A stretch of DNA of 64,000 bases from an uncultured Prevotellaceae bacterium (GTDB lineage Bacteria > Bacteroidota > Bacteroidia > Bacteroidales > Muribaculaceae). The stretch lies in contig ONJX01000016.1 in NCBI GenBank assembly GCA_900318255.1, positions 17,073 through 81,072 of the forward strand. Direction: 5' to 3'. The position numbers and the translations under genes are program-made. Position 1 is the first letter of the stretch; the number at the start of each line of letters is the position of its first letter. The notes beneath the pieces are model-generated. The model was not told where the DNA came from, did no database searches, and saw nothing but the letters and a program-made list of their open reading frames with translations. Shown here in pieces: positions 1 to 9,153 of this stretch.

Positions 1-168
1 TTAATTATTGAGAGTAATTTGTTGTTTTTTTGTAAGATATTGTTAATCAAATGCCACCTAAAATGATACTACATGAAGTGGCAGTGCAAAGTTACAGCTA
101 AAAACTGATAACATCAACGTTTGCTAGTGATTTTTTCGAATTTAAGCTATTTGAAAGCATATAATTCC

Positions 169-198
169 ATAGTGATAGAGCCAAAGGCTAATCACTAT
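169..198. terminator. Hairpin downstream of the first gene
   Basis: The arms ATAGTGAT (169-176) and ATCACTAT (191-198) are a perfect inverted repeat, with an inner AGCC/GGCT pair. It lies about 40 bases past the stop of the minus-strand gene that ends at 240. There is no clear U-tract, so its role as a terminator is only suggested. The rest of 1-239 is AT-rich and shows no gene. Confidence 0.35.
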
Positions 199-239
199 GA
201 GTGAGCATGACGCTAGGCAGCATGAAAAAAGCCAGCATC

Positions 240-902
240 TCAGATGTTTTGTGCGGCAAGGCGAGTCTTGACGTAATCAACGATGAGTTGTGCTGTGCCT
301 TCAGGGCCAAGCTTAGAGCAGTCGATAGAAAGGTCGTAGCTCTCGCTCATGCCCCAATGCTTGTCGGTGTAAAAGTCGTAGTAGTTGGCTCGCAGTTTGT
401 TTTGCTTGATTGCCATTTCACGTGCTTCTTTCTTTGTTTTGCAGTCGCCGCGCTTGATAATTCTCTTGATACGGTCTTCGAGTGAAGAGTGAAGAAAGAT
501 GCTGATGACGTTAGTCTCGTTGCGCAAGATGTAGTCGGCACTGCGTCCCACAATCAGGCAAGGACCCTTGTGTGCAAGGTCAATCATCACTTGGCATTGC
601 GCTTGATACACATTGTCTTCTTTCACTGGCTGGTCGCCAGCAAAGAGTGCCCCACTGTAGAAGCCGATGTTGAACGACCATAGTGATGAAAAGAGCTTGG
701 GTGTGCGCTCGTCGGAAGCCTCAAAGATGTGAGGCTCTACACCGCTCGACTTTGCAGCCTCAAGCAGTAGCCTCTTGTCGTAATACTCAATGCCAAGCAT
801 CTTGGCCACCATTTGCCCAATATCTCTCGCCCCGCACCCAAACTGGCGTCCGAGAGTTACCACGTAATTGTTAGTTGTTTCCATATTATATTCGTTTTTC
901 AT
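240..902 (-). CDS. Cytidylate kinase-like family protein
   Basis: A 220-residue P-loop kinase of the cytidylate-kinase-like family common in Bacteroidales. The P-loop is GRQFGCGARDIG at residues 18-29, a variant of the usual GRxFGSGG pattern, and is followed by the LIVGRSADYIL and RIIKRGD segments typical of the NMP-kinase fold. It is too divergent to be called the housekeeping CMP kinase (Cmk), and the substrate cannot be read from sequence. The start at 902 gives MKNEYN; a second ATG at 884 begins closer to the conserved region and is a real alternative. It lies 102 bases downstream of the minus-strand secreted-protein gene and could share its transcript. Confidence 0.8.
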   Translation of the reverse strand: MKNEYNMETTNNYVVTLGRQFGCGARDIGQMVAKMLGIEYYDKRLLLEAAKSSGVEPHIFEASDERTPKLFSSLWSFNIGFYSGALFAGDQPVKEDNVYQAQCQVMIDLAHKGPCLIVGRSADYILRNETNVISIFLHSSLEDRIKRIIKRGDCKTKKEAREMAIKQNKLRANYYDFYTDKHWGMSESYDLSIDCSKLGPEGTAQLIVDYVKTRLAAQNI

Positions 903-934
903 TTATCATTTATCGTGAAAGGAGAAACGTGGAA

Positions 935-965
935 AGTGTTAAAGAATTAAGTGTTAAGTGTGACG
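935..965. repeat. Short heptad-periodic tract
   Basis: The bases GTTAAAG, AATTAAG, TGTTAAG and TGTGACG follow one another as imperfect 7-base units. The tract lies about 40 bases past the stop of the minus-strand gene at 1005-1649. It resembles the longer heptad tracts at 26914-26990, 29688-29729 and 43826-43950. Confidence 0.45.
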
Positions 966-1004
966 GCTACTTCTGTCTCGCAGGCTTTTTAGCTAAGTTG
1001 TTAC

Positions 1005-1649
1005 CTACTCAAAGAATTCGACATCGAGTTTAAAGGCATCATCGTCGCCAGTGTCGGGCTCGGCAGTAGTGACATTTACAATTTTCTTGTTTGCCCGATT
1101 TTCACCGTTAATAACACAATCGGTGACAAGAAGCTTTCTGTCATACTCGTCATAAAAGGCGTCAAGCGAGGATGGCAGATAGCTCACGGGGTTGTGGGTA
1201 TATACAAAAAGCCTCTGAAAAATCACTGAGTCGCCTGTTTTTTTGAAGAAAATTTTCAGCAGTTCGGCATTGTCTTCGTTCTGGATAATGACGAAATGTT
1301 TTCTGTCAACCACAAGGTCACCAAAGAATGACGTTGTGTCGTTGTCAAGAATATCTTGTGACCTGGCAGTGATTTTTATTCCTTTACCAGAGCCAGAGAG
1401 CAGCAGGGTGAATACTCGATTGCCATAGTCGTCGTCTTGGAACTTATTTAGTGTGTCTTTGAGCATTTTGGGGAAAAGATAGTCGTCCTTAGCAGCTTTG
1501 ACACATTTCATTTTCTTCTCTATCGATTTTTTGGGAAGCTCAAAAGTGCTGTCGGAGTAATATTTCACCATCGAGACAGTGATTTTGTCGCCAGCCTCAA
1601 TGGCCACAACAGCCATAAGCATCAAATATATCAATAATAATCTTTTCAT
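1005..1649 (-). CDS. Hypothetical secreted protein
   Basis: A 214-residue protein with an N-terminal signal peptide (MKRLLLIYLMLMAVVAIEAG), so probably exported. The mature part is rich in Lys and Asp, with no recognised domain, no lipobox, and an acidic C-terminus (DTGDDDAFKLDVEFFE). I do not recognise the family. A weak promoter lies at 1676-1705, and the kinase-like gene follows downstream on the same strand. Confidence 0.7.
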   Translation of the reverse strand: MKRLLLIYLMLMAVVAIEAGDKITVSMVKYYSDSTFELPKKSIEKKMKCVKAAKDDYLFPKMLKDTLNKFQDDDYGNRVFTLLLSGSGKGIKITARSQDILDNDTTSFFGDLVVDRKHFVIIQNEDNAELLKIFFKKTGDSVIFQRLFVYTHNPVSYLPSSLDAFYDEYDRKLLVTDCVINGENRANKKIVNVTTAEPDTGDDDAFKLDVEFFE

Positions 1650-1675
1650 AAAAGAAAAAAGTTTATTTCAGGGTG

Positions 1676-1705
1676 CTAAGTTAGTAAAATACTTTAGATA
1701 ATCAA
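1676..1705 (-). promoter_or_regulatory. Possible promoter of the secreted-protein gene
   Basis: On the minus strand TTG, 19 bases, then TAACTTAG gives a one-mismatch version of the Bacteroidetes -33/-7 pattern (TTTG, then TAnnTTTG), upstream of the start at 1649. Confidence 0.35.
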
Positions 1706-1851
1706 TGTGCAATGGTATTAAAAAATGTTGTAAAATGGGTGAAAGGCGATAAATTCTAATCAAATCTTGGTTGTTGCGGTATTTATTTGAATTTTTTGAT
1801 GTATTAGGCTTTGTCGCTGAAATAAAAATCTGAAAAAACTTTGTGATAGAT

Positions 1852-1882
1852 TTTGTGTTTCTCTTGGCTTACACTAATTTTG
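1852..1882 (+). promoter_or_regulatory. Bacteroidetes-type promoter of the BspA-like gene
   Basis: TTTG at 1852-1855, a 19-base spacer, then TAATTTTG at 1875-1882, 22 bases before the ATG at 1905. The whole 32-base block 1851-1882, spacer included, matches 32067-32098 upstream of wecB at 28 of 32 positions, and all differences are transitions. Confidence 0.75.
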
Positions 1883-1904
1883 TGGCTTGAAACTAACTAT
1901 AGTT

Positions 1905-3734
1905 ATGAAGAACAATCGACTCTTAGTGTTTTTGGGGCTGCTTTTAACATGCAGCGTTGTGTTTTGTGATCAGGTGGGTGCTCAAGGGCGTGAGCCGGAG
2001 CGTCGCCGCTCTTTTTTGCGTGGCGATGTTCTTGACCTTGACCTGCGTGAGGCAGGCACTCTCGACCAGTACCTTGCCCCCGATGAGCAGAAGCGGGTGC
2101 GCTGCATCAGGCTCAGCGGTGTGATGAATGGCGATGACGCCAAATTCATCAGGAAGATTTGCGACCGTTCGGGCGCTTGCGACGAGAATGGCCGCAGCGT
2201 GGATAATTATCTTGACCTGGAACTTGAGCGTGTGAGAATTGTGGGCGGTGGGTCTTATTCTAACCGAAGCGAGCATGATGCCATCTCAAGGGGCATGTTC
2301 AGGAGTTGTGGTGCCTTGCGCTATGTGTCACTGCCACGCGACTTGCGCTCAATAGGCAATGAGGCTTTTTGTTATTGCTCTAAACTCGAGGAAGTGAGAT
2401 TTGCCGGTCGCAGCAATGTGCGAGCTATAGGCAATGAGGCTTTTAGAGGGTGCTATAAACTGTCGCGCATCAACCTCCCTGAGGGCTTGGAAGCTATAGG
2501 CGACCAGTGCTTCTATGGCTGCAGCAGCCTGCGCAGCATCGACCTGCCGCGGTCGCTGAGCACGATAGGCGAGGAGGCATTTTGTGATGCGGCGATAGCG
2601 AGCATTATGTTGCCTCATTCACTCACTTTCATGGGCAGCAAGGCCTTTAAGGGAACTAACATTACAAGCCTCTACCTGCCAGCAAAATTGGAGATAGAGA
2701 ATGGCTCTTTTGGCTCTATGCCCAAATTGAGAGAATTTCAAGTGGAGCGAGGCAATCGCTTCTATACTGTGGAAGATGGTGTGCTCTACGACATTGAAGG
2801 CACCACGCTGCTCTATTATCCCAATGCCAAGACGGGAGCTTTCTCGGTGCCAAGTGGGGTGATAGCTGTTAATGAGGGTGCTTTTGCCAATAATGCCTCC
2901 ATCAGCTCGGTGACGTTTCCAAATTCGCTTGAGACGATAGGTGCTAAGGCATTTCACAACTGTAGCTCGCTACGCAATGTGGAGATTCCGGCAAATGTAA
3001 TCGCGATAGGAGAAAGTGCTTTTGATGGCTGTTCAAAGATGAGCACGGCAACCATCGATGCCAGCATTAAAGTGCTTGCTGCTGACGCTTTTAAGGATTG
3101 TGGCTCGTTGCAGTCGGTGGTTTTGCCCACGGGTCTTGAGAAGATAGGAGAGGGGGCGTTTGAGAATTGCAAGTCGTTGCAGAATGTGGAATTTGGCAAC
3201 TCGCTCACTGTTATCCAGAAGGAGGCTTTCAAGAAATGCGGCTTCGGTCAGCTGGAGTTGCCCGATGCCGTTACCACAATAGGCGAGAACGCTTTTCGTG
3301 ACTGCAAGCACCTTACATCGATAGCTTTGCCCAGTAGTCTCAGGGTTGTTGAGAAGGAGCTTTTTAGAGGTTGTGAGAAACTGGTGATGGTGACATTGCC
3401 TTCTCTGCTGGGCAAGATAGGCGAGAACGCCTTTCGCGACTGCAAGGCATTGCCATCGATTTCGCTGCCCGAAGGGCTTACTATCATTGACAATAACGCA
3501 TTTCGTGGTACTGCCCTAACGCAGCTCACCCTTCCTGCGAGCATTCAGAGCTTGGGCGAGAAGATTGTGGAGAAATGCAAGATGCAGAGCATCACTTGCT
3601 TAGCCGTGACGCCTCCTGCACTCAAGAAGATCAGTGAGAAGAAGACTGCGCTATTTGTGCCATCATCGTCGGTCGAGGCTTATAAGCAAGCGAAGCCCTG
3701 GAAAGATTTTAAGAATATATTGCCAATTCAGTAA
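1905..3734 (+). CDS. BspA-like leucine-rich repeat surface protein
   Basis: A secreted protein of about 609 residues made largely of LRR_5 (Treponema/BspA-type) repeats of about 23 residues. The recurring unit is IG(E/N)xAFxxCxxLxxIxLPxxL. The signal peptide runs from MKNNRLLVFLG to about VGAQ. The ATG at 1905 is chosen over an in-frame TTG at 1887, which overlaps the promoter region. Some repeats are almost identical at DNA level (around 3280 and 3418). Related proteins act in adhesion or substrate binding. No C-terminal sorting tail is evident; the protein ends in a VEAYKQAKPWKDF segment common to this family. Confidence 0.85.
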   Translation: MKNNRLLVFLGLLLTCSVVFCDQVGAQGREPERRRSFLRGDVLDLDLREAGTLDQYLAPDEQKRVRCIRLSGVMNGDDAKFIRKICDRSGACDENGRSVDNYLDLELERVRIVGGGSYSNRSEHDAISRGMFRSCGALRYVSLPRDLRSIGNEAFCYCSKLEEVRFAGRSNVRAIGNEAFRGCYKLSRINLPEGLEAIGDQCFYGCSSLRSIDLPRSLSTIGEEAFCDAAIASIMLPHSLTFMGSKAFKGTNITSLYLPAKLEIENGSFGSMPKLREFQVERGNRFYTVEDGVLYDIEGTTLLYYPNAKTGAFSVPSGVIAVNEGAFANNASISSVTFPNSLETIGAKAFHNCSSLRNVEIPANVIAIGESAFDGCSKMSTATIDASIKVLAADAFKDCGSLQSVVLPTGLEKIGEGAFENCKSLQNVEFGNSLTVIQKEAFKKCGFGQLELPDAVTTIGENAFRDCKHLTSIALPSSLRVVEKELFRGCEKLVMVTLPSLLGKIGENAFRDCKALPSISLPEGLTIIDNNAFRGTALTQLTLPASIQSLGEKIVEKCKMQSITCLAVTPPALKKISEKKTALFVPSSSVEAYKQAKPWKDFKNILPIQ

Positions 3735-3745
3735 AAATATCCTTT

Positions 3746-4498
3746 ATGTTAAAAAAAATTCTATCATTATCATTAGTTATGTTGACCTGTTTAGCATGTA
3801 ACTCAAAGAAGACAGAGCAAATAAATGTGGGTGACAATGATGTGTTTACCACACAATCAGGAAAAGAAGTCTCGTTCTTGTTCATCAAGCACGCTAGTTT
3901 TGTAATCAATTATGACAACCTGTCGATACAAATTGATCCTGTGAGCAAGATGGATCCTGCTACCGACTACTCGTCATTCCCAAAGGCCGATTTCATTTTT
4001 GTCACTCATGAGCACTTCGACCATTTCGACAAAGAGGCCATTGCTGCATTAACTGGTGAGAAGACACAGGTAATACTCAACAAAAATTGCGCCCAAATGC
4101 TGGGTAGTGGCACCGCCATGAGCAACGGTGAGACCTTGAAACTGCGCGACGATATCACTGTGGAGGCTGTGCCAGCCTATAACACAACCGCCGACCGCCA
4201 GAAGTTCCACCCCAAAGGCCGCGACAACGGCTATGTGCTCACCCTCGACGGCCTGCGCATCTATATTGCCGGCGACACCGAGGACATTCCTGAGATGGAA
4301 CAGCTCAAGGACATCGACATTGCCTTCCTGCCATGCAACCAGCCTTACACCATGACCCCTGAGCAACTGGCTCATGCAGCGACGATGATTAATCCCAAGG
4401 TTGTTTATCCCTATCATTTCAGCGAAACGCCAGTCGAAGAAATGACAAGAGCCCTTGAGGAAGCAAAGGTTAAAACAATTCTTCGTAATATGCAGTAG
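3746..4498 (+). CDS. MBL-fold metallohydrolase, lipoprotein
   Basis: A 250-residue protein with a lipoprotein-type signal (LTCLAC, Cys15 or Cys18) followed by a metallo-beta-lactamase fold of the UlaG-like type. The metal motif THEHFDHF is at residues 87-94, with further metal-ligand candidates in AGDTED and in YPYHF. Substrates of this subgroup vary, so no reaction is assigned. It starts 11 bases after the BspA-like gene and is probably cotranscribed with it. It ends at a strong hairpin shared with the convergent nqr operon. Confidence 0.85.
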   Translation: MLKKILSLSLVMLTCLACNSKKTEQINVGDNDVFTTQSGKEVSFLFIKHASFVINYDNLSIQIDPVSKMDPATDYSSFPKADFIFVTHEHFDHFDKEAIAALTGEKTQVILNKNCAQMLGSGTAMSNGETLKLRDDITVEAVPAYNTTADRQKFHPKGRDNGYVLTLDGLRIYIAGDTEDIPEMEQLKDIDIAFLPCNQPYTMTPEQLAHAATMINPKVVYPYHFSETPVEEMTRALEEAKVKTILRNMQ

Positions 4499-4520
4499 AA
4501 AAGCAAGTTACGCCATTGCT

Positions 4521-4560
4521 AATAAAGCCATAGTTGAATCACATCAACTATGGCTTTATT
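4521..4560. terminator. Bidirectional terminator hairpin
   Basis: A perfect 17-bp stem (4521-4537 with 4544-4560) with a 6-base loop lies between the convergent MBL-fold gene and nqrF. The A-rich and T-rich ends of the stem let it work in both directions. Confidence 0.85.
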
Positions 4561-4582
4561 GTGATGTTAGTATCCTGGCAAT

Positions 4583-5866
4583 TTACCCGAAGTTGTCGTA
4601 GTGGATTGACGATGGGTCAACGCCGCACTTGTCGAGGACTTCGTTGACGGTCTTGCTCATCATTGCCGGGCCGCACATGTAATACTCGCAGTCTTCGGGA
4701 GCCTCGTGGTCTTTGAGGTAAGTCTCATACATCACAGGCGCTATGAAGCCAGGGGTGTATTTCACGCCAGCCTCGTCGGCAACAGGGTCGGGACGGTCGA
4801 GGGCGAGGTGGAAGTGGAAGTTGGGATATTCTTTCTCTATCTCGAGGAAGTCCTCAAGGTAGAAGACCTCGCTAAGAGAGCGTGCTCCATAGAAGTAGTG
4901 CATCTCGCGGTCGCGGGTGTGGAGCGTCTTGGTCATGTGCATGATTTGCGCGCGCAATGGTGCCATGCCTGCGCCACCGCCCACCCAAATCATTTCTTTC
5001 TTAGAGTCGAAGATGGGGTGGAAGTCGCCGTAGGGGCCGCTCATTATCACCTTGTCGCCCGGTTTGAGGGTGAAGATATAGGAAGAGGCGATACCTGGAC
5101 TCACATCCATGAAACCAGTTTGTGGTTTTGGCTTGAATGGTGGAGTGGCGATGCGCACGGTGAGCATAAAGCGGTCGCCCTCGGCAGGATAGTTGGCCAT
5201 GGAGTAGGCTCTGACGGTCTCCTCGGTGTTCTTGCACTTGAGCGAGAACATGTCATATTTCTCCCATGTGGGCAGATAATCTCCAAGCGACTCTTTGTCG
5301 ATATCGACATTGTAGTCCATCTCGTAGGTTGGAATCTTGATTTGGGCGTAAGAGCCAGGGATGAAGTCCATGTGCTCGCCCTCGGGCAGAGCCACGATGA
5401 ACTCCTTGATAAACGACGACACGAGTTTGTTGCTCACCACGGTACACTCATATTCTTTCACTTCGAGCACCGAGTCGGGCACTTGCACCTTCATGTTGTC
5501 TTTGACCTTCACCTGGCATCCCAGTCGCCAGTGAGCTTGCTGCTCTTTGCGTGAGAAGTGGACTGTCTCGGTGGGGAGGATATCACCCCCGCCTTCAAGC
5601 ACCTGAATCTTGCACTGTCCGCAGCTTCCCTTGCCGCCGCAGGCGCTGGAGAGCATGACGCCGCCCTCGTGCAGACTGTTGAGCAAAGACTTGCCGCTCT
5701 CTATCTCAATCTCTTTCTTGCCGTCGTTGATGCTGATTTTCACTTTTCCTGATGCAACAAGATAGTGCCTTGCAAGCAATAGAATGGCAACGAGCAACAA
5801 TGTGAGAACGAGGAAAATTATAGCACTCGCGATTACGGTTAATGATGAATTTACTAGTAGTATCAT
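4583..5866 (-). CDS. nqrF: Na+-translocating NADH:quinone reductase subunit F
   Basis: A 427-residue subunit that takes electrons from NADH via FAD to a [2Fe-2S] cluster. There is one N-terminal membrane segment (about residues 9-31). A ferredoxin domain carries the cluster ligands Cys76, Cys82, Cys85 and Cys117. It is followed by an FAD-binding domain (RAYSMANYP) and an NADH-binding domain (VGGGAGMAPLRAQI, then YMCGPAMM). It ends in the typical YDNFG. Length is normal. It is the last gene of nqrABCDEF, 19 bases after nqrE, with the terminator at 4521-4560 downstream. Confidence 0.97.
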   Translation of the reverse strand: MILLVNSSLTVIASAIIFLVLTLLLVAILLLARHYLVASGKVKISINDGKKEIEIESGKSLLNSLHEGGVMLSSACGGKGSCGQCKIQVLEGGGDILPTETVHFSRKEQQAHWRLGCQVKVKDNMKVQVPDSVLEVKEYECTVVSNKLVSSFIKEFIVALPEGEHMDFIPGSYAQIKIPTYEMDYNVDIDKESLGDYLPTWEKYDMFSLKCKNTEETVRAYSMANYPAEGDRFMLTVRIATPPFKPKPQTGFMDVSPGIASSYIFTLKPGDKVIMSGPYGDFHPIFDSKKEMIWVGGGAGMAPLRAQIMHMTKTLHTRDREMHYFYGARSLSEVFYLEDFLEIEKEYPNFHFHLALDRPDPVADEAGVKYTPGFIAPVMYETYLKDHEAPEDCEYYMCGPAMMSKTVNEVLDKCGVDPSSIHYDNFG

Positions 5867-5885
5867 AGTTACAGTGCAATAAGTT

Positions 5886-6500
5886 TTAAAGTTTAATGCC
5901 CATGAAGCTCATAAAGGCAATGCCCATGAGGCCAGTGATGATGAATGTGATGCCAATGCCGCGTAGAGCTGGTGGAATGTTGCTGTAGGCAATCTTCTCA
6001 CGAATTGCGGCAAGTCCCACAATGGCGAGCAGCCACCCTATGCCGCTGCCGGCTCCATAAACCGTTGCAGTCCAGCATGATGCAAACTCGCGCTGCTGCA
6101 TGAAGAGCGCTCCACCCAGGATGGCGCAGTTCACAGCAATCAGCGGCAGAAATATTCCTAGTGAGTTGTAAAGTGCCGGAGCAAATTTCTCTACTGTCAT
6201 TTCCACCAGCTGAGTTGCCGAGGCAATGACAGCGATAAAGAGGATTAGCCCCAGGAAGCTTAGGTCAACATCTTTATAGCTATCGCCTAGCCAAGATAGT
6301 GCACCAGGTTCAAGAACATATTTGTTGAGCAAATAGTTGAGTGGTATAGTAACTACAAGCATGAATGTAACAGCGATGCCCAGGCCAAAAGCCGTCTTCA
6401 CATTCTTGGAAACTGCCAGATAGGAGCACATTCCCAAGAAATAGGCAAATACCATGTTGTCGATAAAAATCGACTTAACGAAAAGGTTTAGGTTTTCCAT
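5886..6500 (-). CDS. nqrE: Na+-translocating NADH:quinone reductase subunit E
   Basis: A 204-residue polytopic inner-membrane subunit with about six helices, homologous to RnfA and NqrD. NqrD and NqrE together hold the intramembrane iron centre in the known complex. Recognisable segments are [16 protein letters not shown] near the start and [11 protein letters not shown] in the middle. The latter holds the conserved Cys. Fifth gene of the operon. Confidence 0.96.
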   Translation of the reverse strand: MENLNLFVKSIFIDNMVFAYFLGMCSYLAVSKNVKTAFGLGIAVTFMLVVTIPLNYLLNKYVLEPGALSWLGDSYKDVDLSFLGLILFIAVIASATQLVEMTVEKFAPALYNSLGIFLPLIAVNCAILGGALFMQQREFASCWTATVYGAGSGIGWLLAIVGLAAIREKIAYSNIPPALRGIGITFIITGLMGIAFMSFMGIKL

Positions 6501-6538
6501 TTTAATTTACTGATATTTAATGATGTTACACATGTTTA

Positions 6539-7165
6539 CTATTTCTCCTGTAGGTCTTTATTGCGTGAGCGGTGCACCCAGATGATGCATCCCACAGTGA
6601 TCAGAGCCATAGGTGGCAGAATCATCAGGCCATTGTTCATGTAGCCATGGTCGTAGCACCACTGCGGTATCACCTGATAGTTGAGAAGAGTGCCACTGCC
6701 AAGCAATTCACGGAAGAACGCCACTATCACTAGAATTATCATGTAGCCAAGCCCATTGCCAATTCCGTCGAGGAATGCCGGCCAGGGCTTGTTGCTAAGA
6801 GCAAAAGCCTCTAAGCGCCCCATGAGGATGCAGTTGGTGATAATAAGCCCAATGAATACCGATAGTTGCAAACTTACGTCATAAGCATAAGCCCTAAGCA
6901 CCTGCTGGACAATAATCACGAGTGCCGCCACCACCACAAGCTGAACAATGATGCGGATGCTGGTAGGGATGGTTTTTCGCAAGAGCGAAATCACTACGTT
7001 AGAGATTGCCAGGACGGCAATTACCGAAATGCCCATGACAATAGCGGGCTCGAGTTTTGCTGTTACTGCCAGCGTGGAGCAGATACCAAGGATCTGCACC
7101 AATACCGGGTTGTCCTTCGACAACGGGTTGAATAAAGCTTCTTTATTTCGTTTAGATAACATCAT
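6539..7165 (-). CDS. nqrD: Na+-translocating NADH:quinone reductase subunit D
   Basis: A 208-residue polytopic membrane subunit, paralogous to NqrE. Typical segments are NPVLVQILGICSTLAVT near the N-terminus and ITNCILMGRLEAFAL, which contains the conserved Cys. It partners NqrE inside the sodium-pumping complex. It sits 9 bases after nqrC on the minus strand. Confidence 0.96.
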   Translation of the reverse strand: MMLSKRNKEALFNPLSKDNPVLVQILGICSTLAVTAKLEPAIVMGISVIAVLAISNVVISLLRKTIPTSIRIIVQLVVVAALVIIVQQVLRAYAYDVSLQLSVFIGLIITNCILMGRLEAFALSNKPWPAFLDGIGNGLGYMIILVIVAFFRELLGSGTLLNYQVIPQWCYDHGYMNNGLMILPPMALITVGCIIWVHRSRNKDLQEK

Positions 7166-7174
7166 AGTCTATTG

Positions 7175-7897
7175 TCAATTAAAGGTTCCGCTTTGAAGTT
7201 TCTTGAAAAATGCGTCGTAGGGAGTCATGCAGTCTTTGAGCATCGCCTGCACGCCACGGCTGGTGATGGTGCCTCCCGAGATGGCATCTACATATTCTGA
7301 GCCATCTATTGGTTTTTGGCCAGCTTTCATCACGCTGATTGACTTGAACTCGCCGTCAACGTAGATTTTCTTGTCCTTGAACTGGTCTTGGAAGTCGGTC
7401 TTGCTGATTTCGGCTCCCAGTCCAGGCGTCTCTCCCTCGTGAGAGAAATATGCCCCATAGATGTCGGTGCCATTGTCGTTGAGAGCAACATATCCCCAGA
7501 TGGGTCCCCAAAGTCCCGCGCCATACACCGGCACGATATACTTTAGAGAGCCGTCATTGAGTTTGCACACGAAGACTGGCAGCTTGCGAGGCGTTTCCTT
7601 GACGTTGTTTTTCATGTTAACATCAAAGGCTGCCTGCTTGTCGCTGCCCGCCATTTTGTTGCCAGCCGAGTCAACGAGAAATCCGTCAACAATAAATTTA
7701 TTGAAAGAGTCCTCAATCATGCTCTTTTCGCTGGGGTTGAGGTGTACGGCACTCAAAATCTGGTTGCGCTTGTCGTTAGCAATATTCTTGTCTTGTGTGG
7801 GCTTGAGGGCCATGTAAATGAAAGCGAGCACGGTGCCCACGATGAGCACCATCACTGCCGCATAGACGATTTGATATAAGTTGCTGTTTTTATTCAT
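7175..7897 (-). CDS. nqrC: Na+-translocating NADH:quinone reductase subunit C
   Basis: A 240-residue subunit with one N-terminal membrane helix (about 10-30) and a periplasmic FMN-binding domain. The covalent-FMN motif reads DAISGGTITS (residues 204-213). The usual motif is SGAT, so an Ala is replaced by Gly, but the acceptor Thr (Thr210) is kept. Its position between nqrB and nqrD is standard. Confidence 0.95.
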   Translation of the reverse strand: MNKNSNLYQIVYAAVMVLIVGTVLAFIYMALKPTQDKNIANDKRNQILSAVHLNPSEKSMIEDSFNKFIVDGFLVDSAGNKMAGSDKQAAFDVNMKNNVKETPRKLPVFVCKLNDGSLKYIVPVYGAGLWGPIWGYVALNDNGTDIYGAYFSHEGETPGLGAEISKTDFQDQFKDKKIYVDGEFKSISVMKAGQKPIDGSEYVDAISGGTITSRGVQAMLKDCMTPYDAFFKKLQSGTFN

Positions 7898-7913
7898 AGT
7901 TCAAATCCTCCTT

Positions 7914-9098
7914 TCATTGTGTTTTAGCTCGCTTGAGGCGACGGTTAATATTGACTTGAACCACACAATAGTCAATGAGTGGCGCAAAGGCGTTCATCAG
8001 CAGCACAGCAAGCATGGCTCCCTCGGGGTAGCCGCCATTGTAAACCCTGATGAGAATGGCAAATACTCCAATTAAGAAGCCATAGATATATTGGCCAATC
8101 TTTGTTCTTGCTCCGGTCACTGGGTCGGTGGCCATGAACACCGCAGCAAAGGCGAAGCCTCCAAAGCAAACCTGCGCCAATGGGTCGAGCATTGAGGCGG
8201 GGTAAGCCGATGTGGGAAAAGCATGGGCTAGAGCACCCATCGCCAAGCCACCGGCAAAGACGCTCACCATCACTCGCCATGAGGCGATGCCAGTGATGAG
8301 CAGAATGGCTGCACCTATTAAGATGGCAATCATCGATGTCTCGCCAGGTGATCCAGGAATGAGGCCTACGAAGGCATCGATTGTTGACGGGATTTTGTCA
8401 CTTAAAGTGTCTCCCACATTAGTGGCCACATCGCCAAGTGGAGTGGCTCCCGAGAAGGTGTCGGGGGCAGTTCCGCCAAACCCAAACGCCGGGTCGGTCT
8501 TCACAAAAGCCATGTCGCCACTCATCTTTGACGGATAAGCAAAGAAGAGGAACGCGCGCGTGATGAGAGCTACGTTGAAGATGTTCATGCCAGTGCCACC
8601 AAAAATCTCTTTCGCAAAGATCACGGCAAAGGCAGTGGCCACAGCAGTCATCCACAGCGGGGTGTTGATGGGAACGATGAGGGGAATTAAAATACCTGTT
8701 ACCAGGAATCCTTCTTGTATCTCCTTGTGGTGGATTTGAGCCCCAATGAACTCAATGCCCAGTCCCACTACATAGGACACCACAATAACGGGCAGCATGG
8801 CAAGCAAGCCAAAGAAGAACATCTCCCAGAATGTGGCATCAGTACCCACTGCCTTAAAGTGCTGAAAACCGATATTGTACATCGCAAAGAGCAAGCATGG
8901 CAGGAGAGCGACTACCACCGTTATCATGGTTCGCTTCATGTCGTTGCTGTCATGGATGTGTGCGCCCGACCTCGATGTGGTGTTAGGCGTGAACAAGAAC
9001 GTTTCCATTCCTTCGAAGACCGACTCGAGCTTTTCGAGCTTGCCGCCTTCCTGGAAATGGGGCTTGATCTTGTCCATGAATTTTCTTAAGGATTTCAC
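7914..9098 (-). CDS. nqrB: Na+-translocating NADH:quinone reductase subunit B
   Basis: A 394-residue integral-membrane subunit, and the main site of sodium translocation and quinone reduction in the known complex. The covalent-FMN motif SGAT is at residues 216-219 within DTFSGATPLGD. The N-terminus has the typical MKSLRKFMDKIKPHFQ and FLFTPNTTSRSGAHIHD segments, followed by many hydrophobic helices. It lies 55 bases after nqrA and 16 bases before nqrC. Confidence 0.96.
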   Translation of the reverse strand: MKSLRKFMDKIKPHFQEGGKLEKLESVFEGMETFLFTPNTTSRSGAHIHDSNDMKRTMITVVVALLPCLLFAMYNIGFQHFKAVGTDATFWEMFFFGLLAMLPVIVVSYVVGLGIEFIGAQIHHKEIQEGFLVTGILIPLIVPINTPLWMTAVATAFAVIFAKEIFGGTGMNIFNVALITRAFLFFAYPSKMSGDMAFVKTDPAFGFGGTAPDTFSGATPLGDVATNVGDTLSDKIPSTIDAFVGLIPGSPGETSMIAILIGAAILLITGIASWRVMVSVFAGGLAMGALAHAFPTSAYPASMLDPLAQVCFGGFAFAAVFMATDPVTGARTKIGQYIYGFLIGVFAILIRVYNGGYPEGAMLAVLLMNAFAPLIDYCVVQVNINRRLKRAKTQ

Positions 9099-9153
9099 TT
9101 TATCTTTTTGTTTAAATATTAATACTCATTTTATTGAAGAATAGTTTGTTGTG

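Noticed and set aside
4706..5554. Long open frame (282 codons) on the plus strand opposite nqrF
   Set aside because: It is antisense to a clear nqrF with all its motifs. The product is rich in His and Val and shows no domain, as expected of a shadow frame in GC-rich codons.
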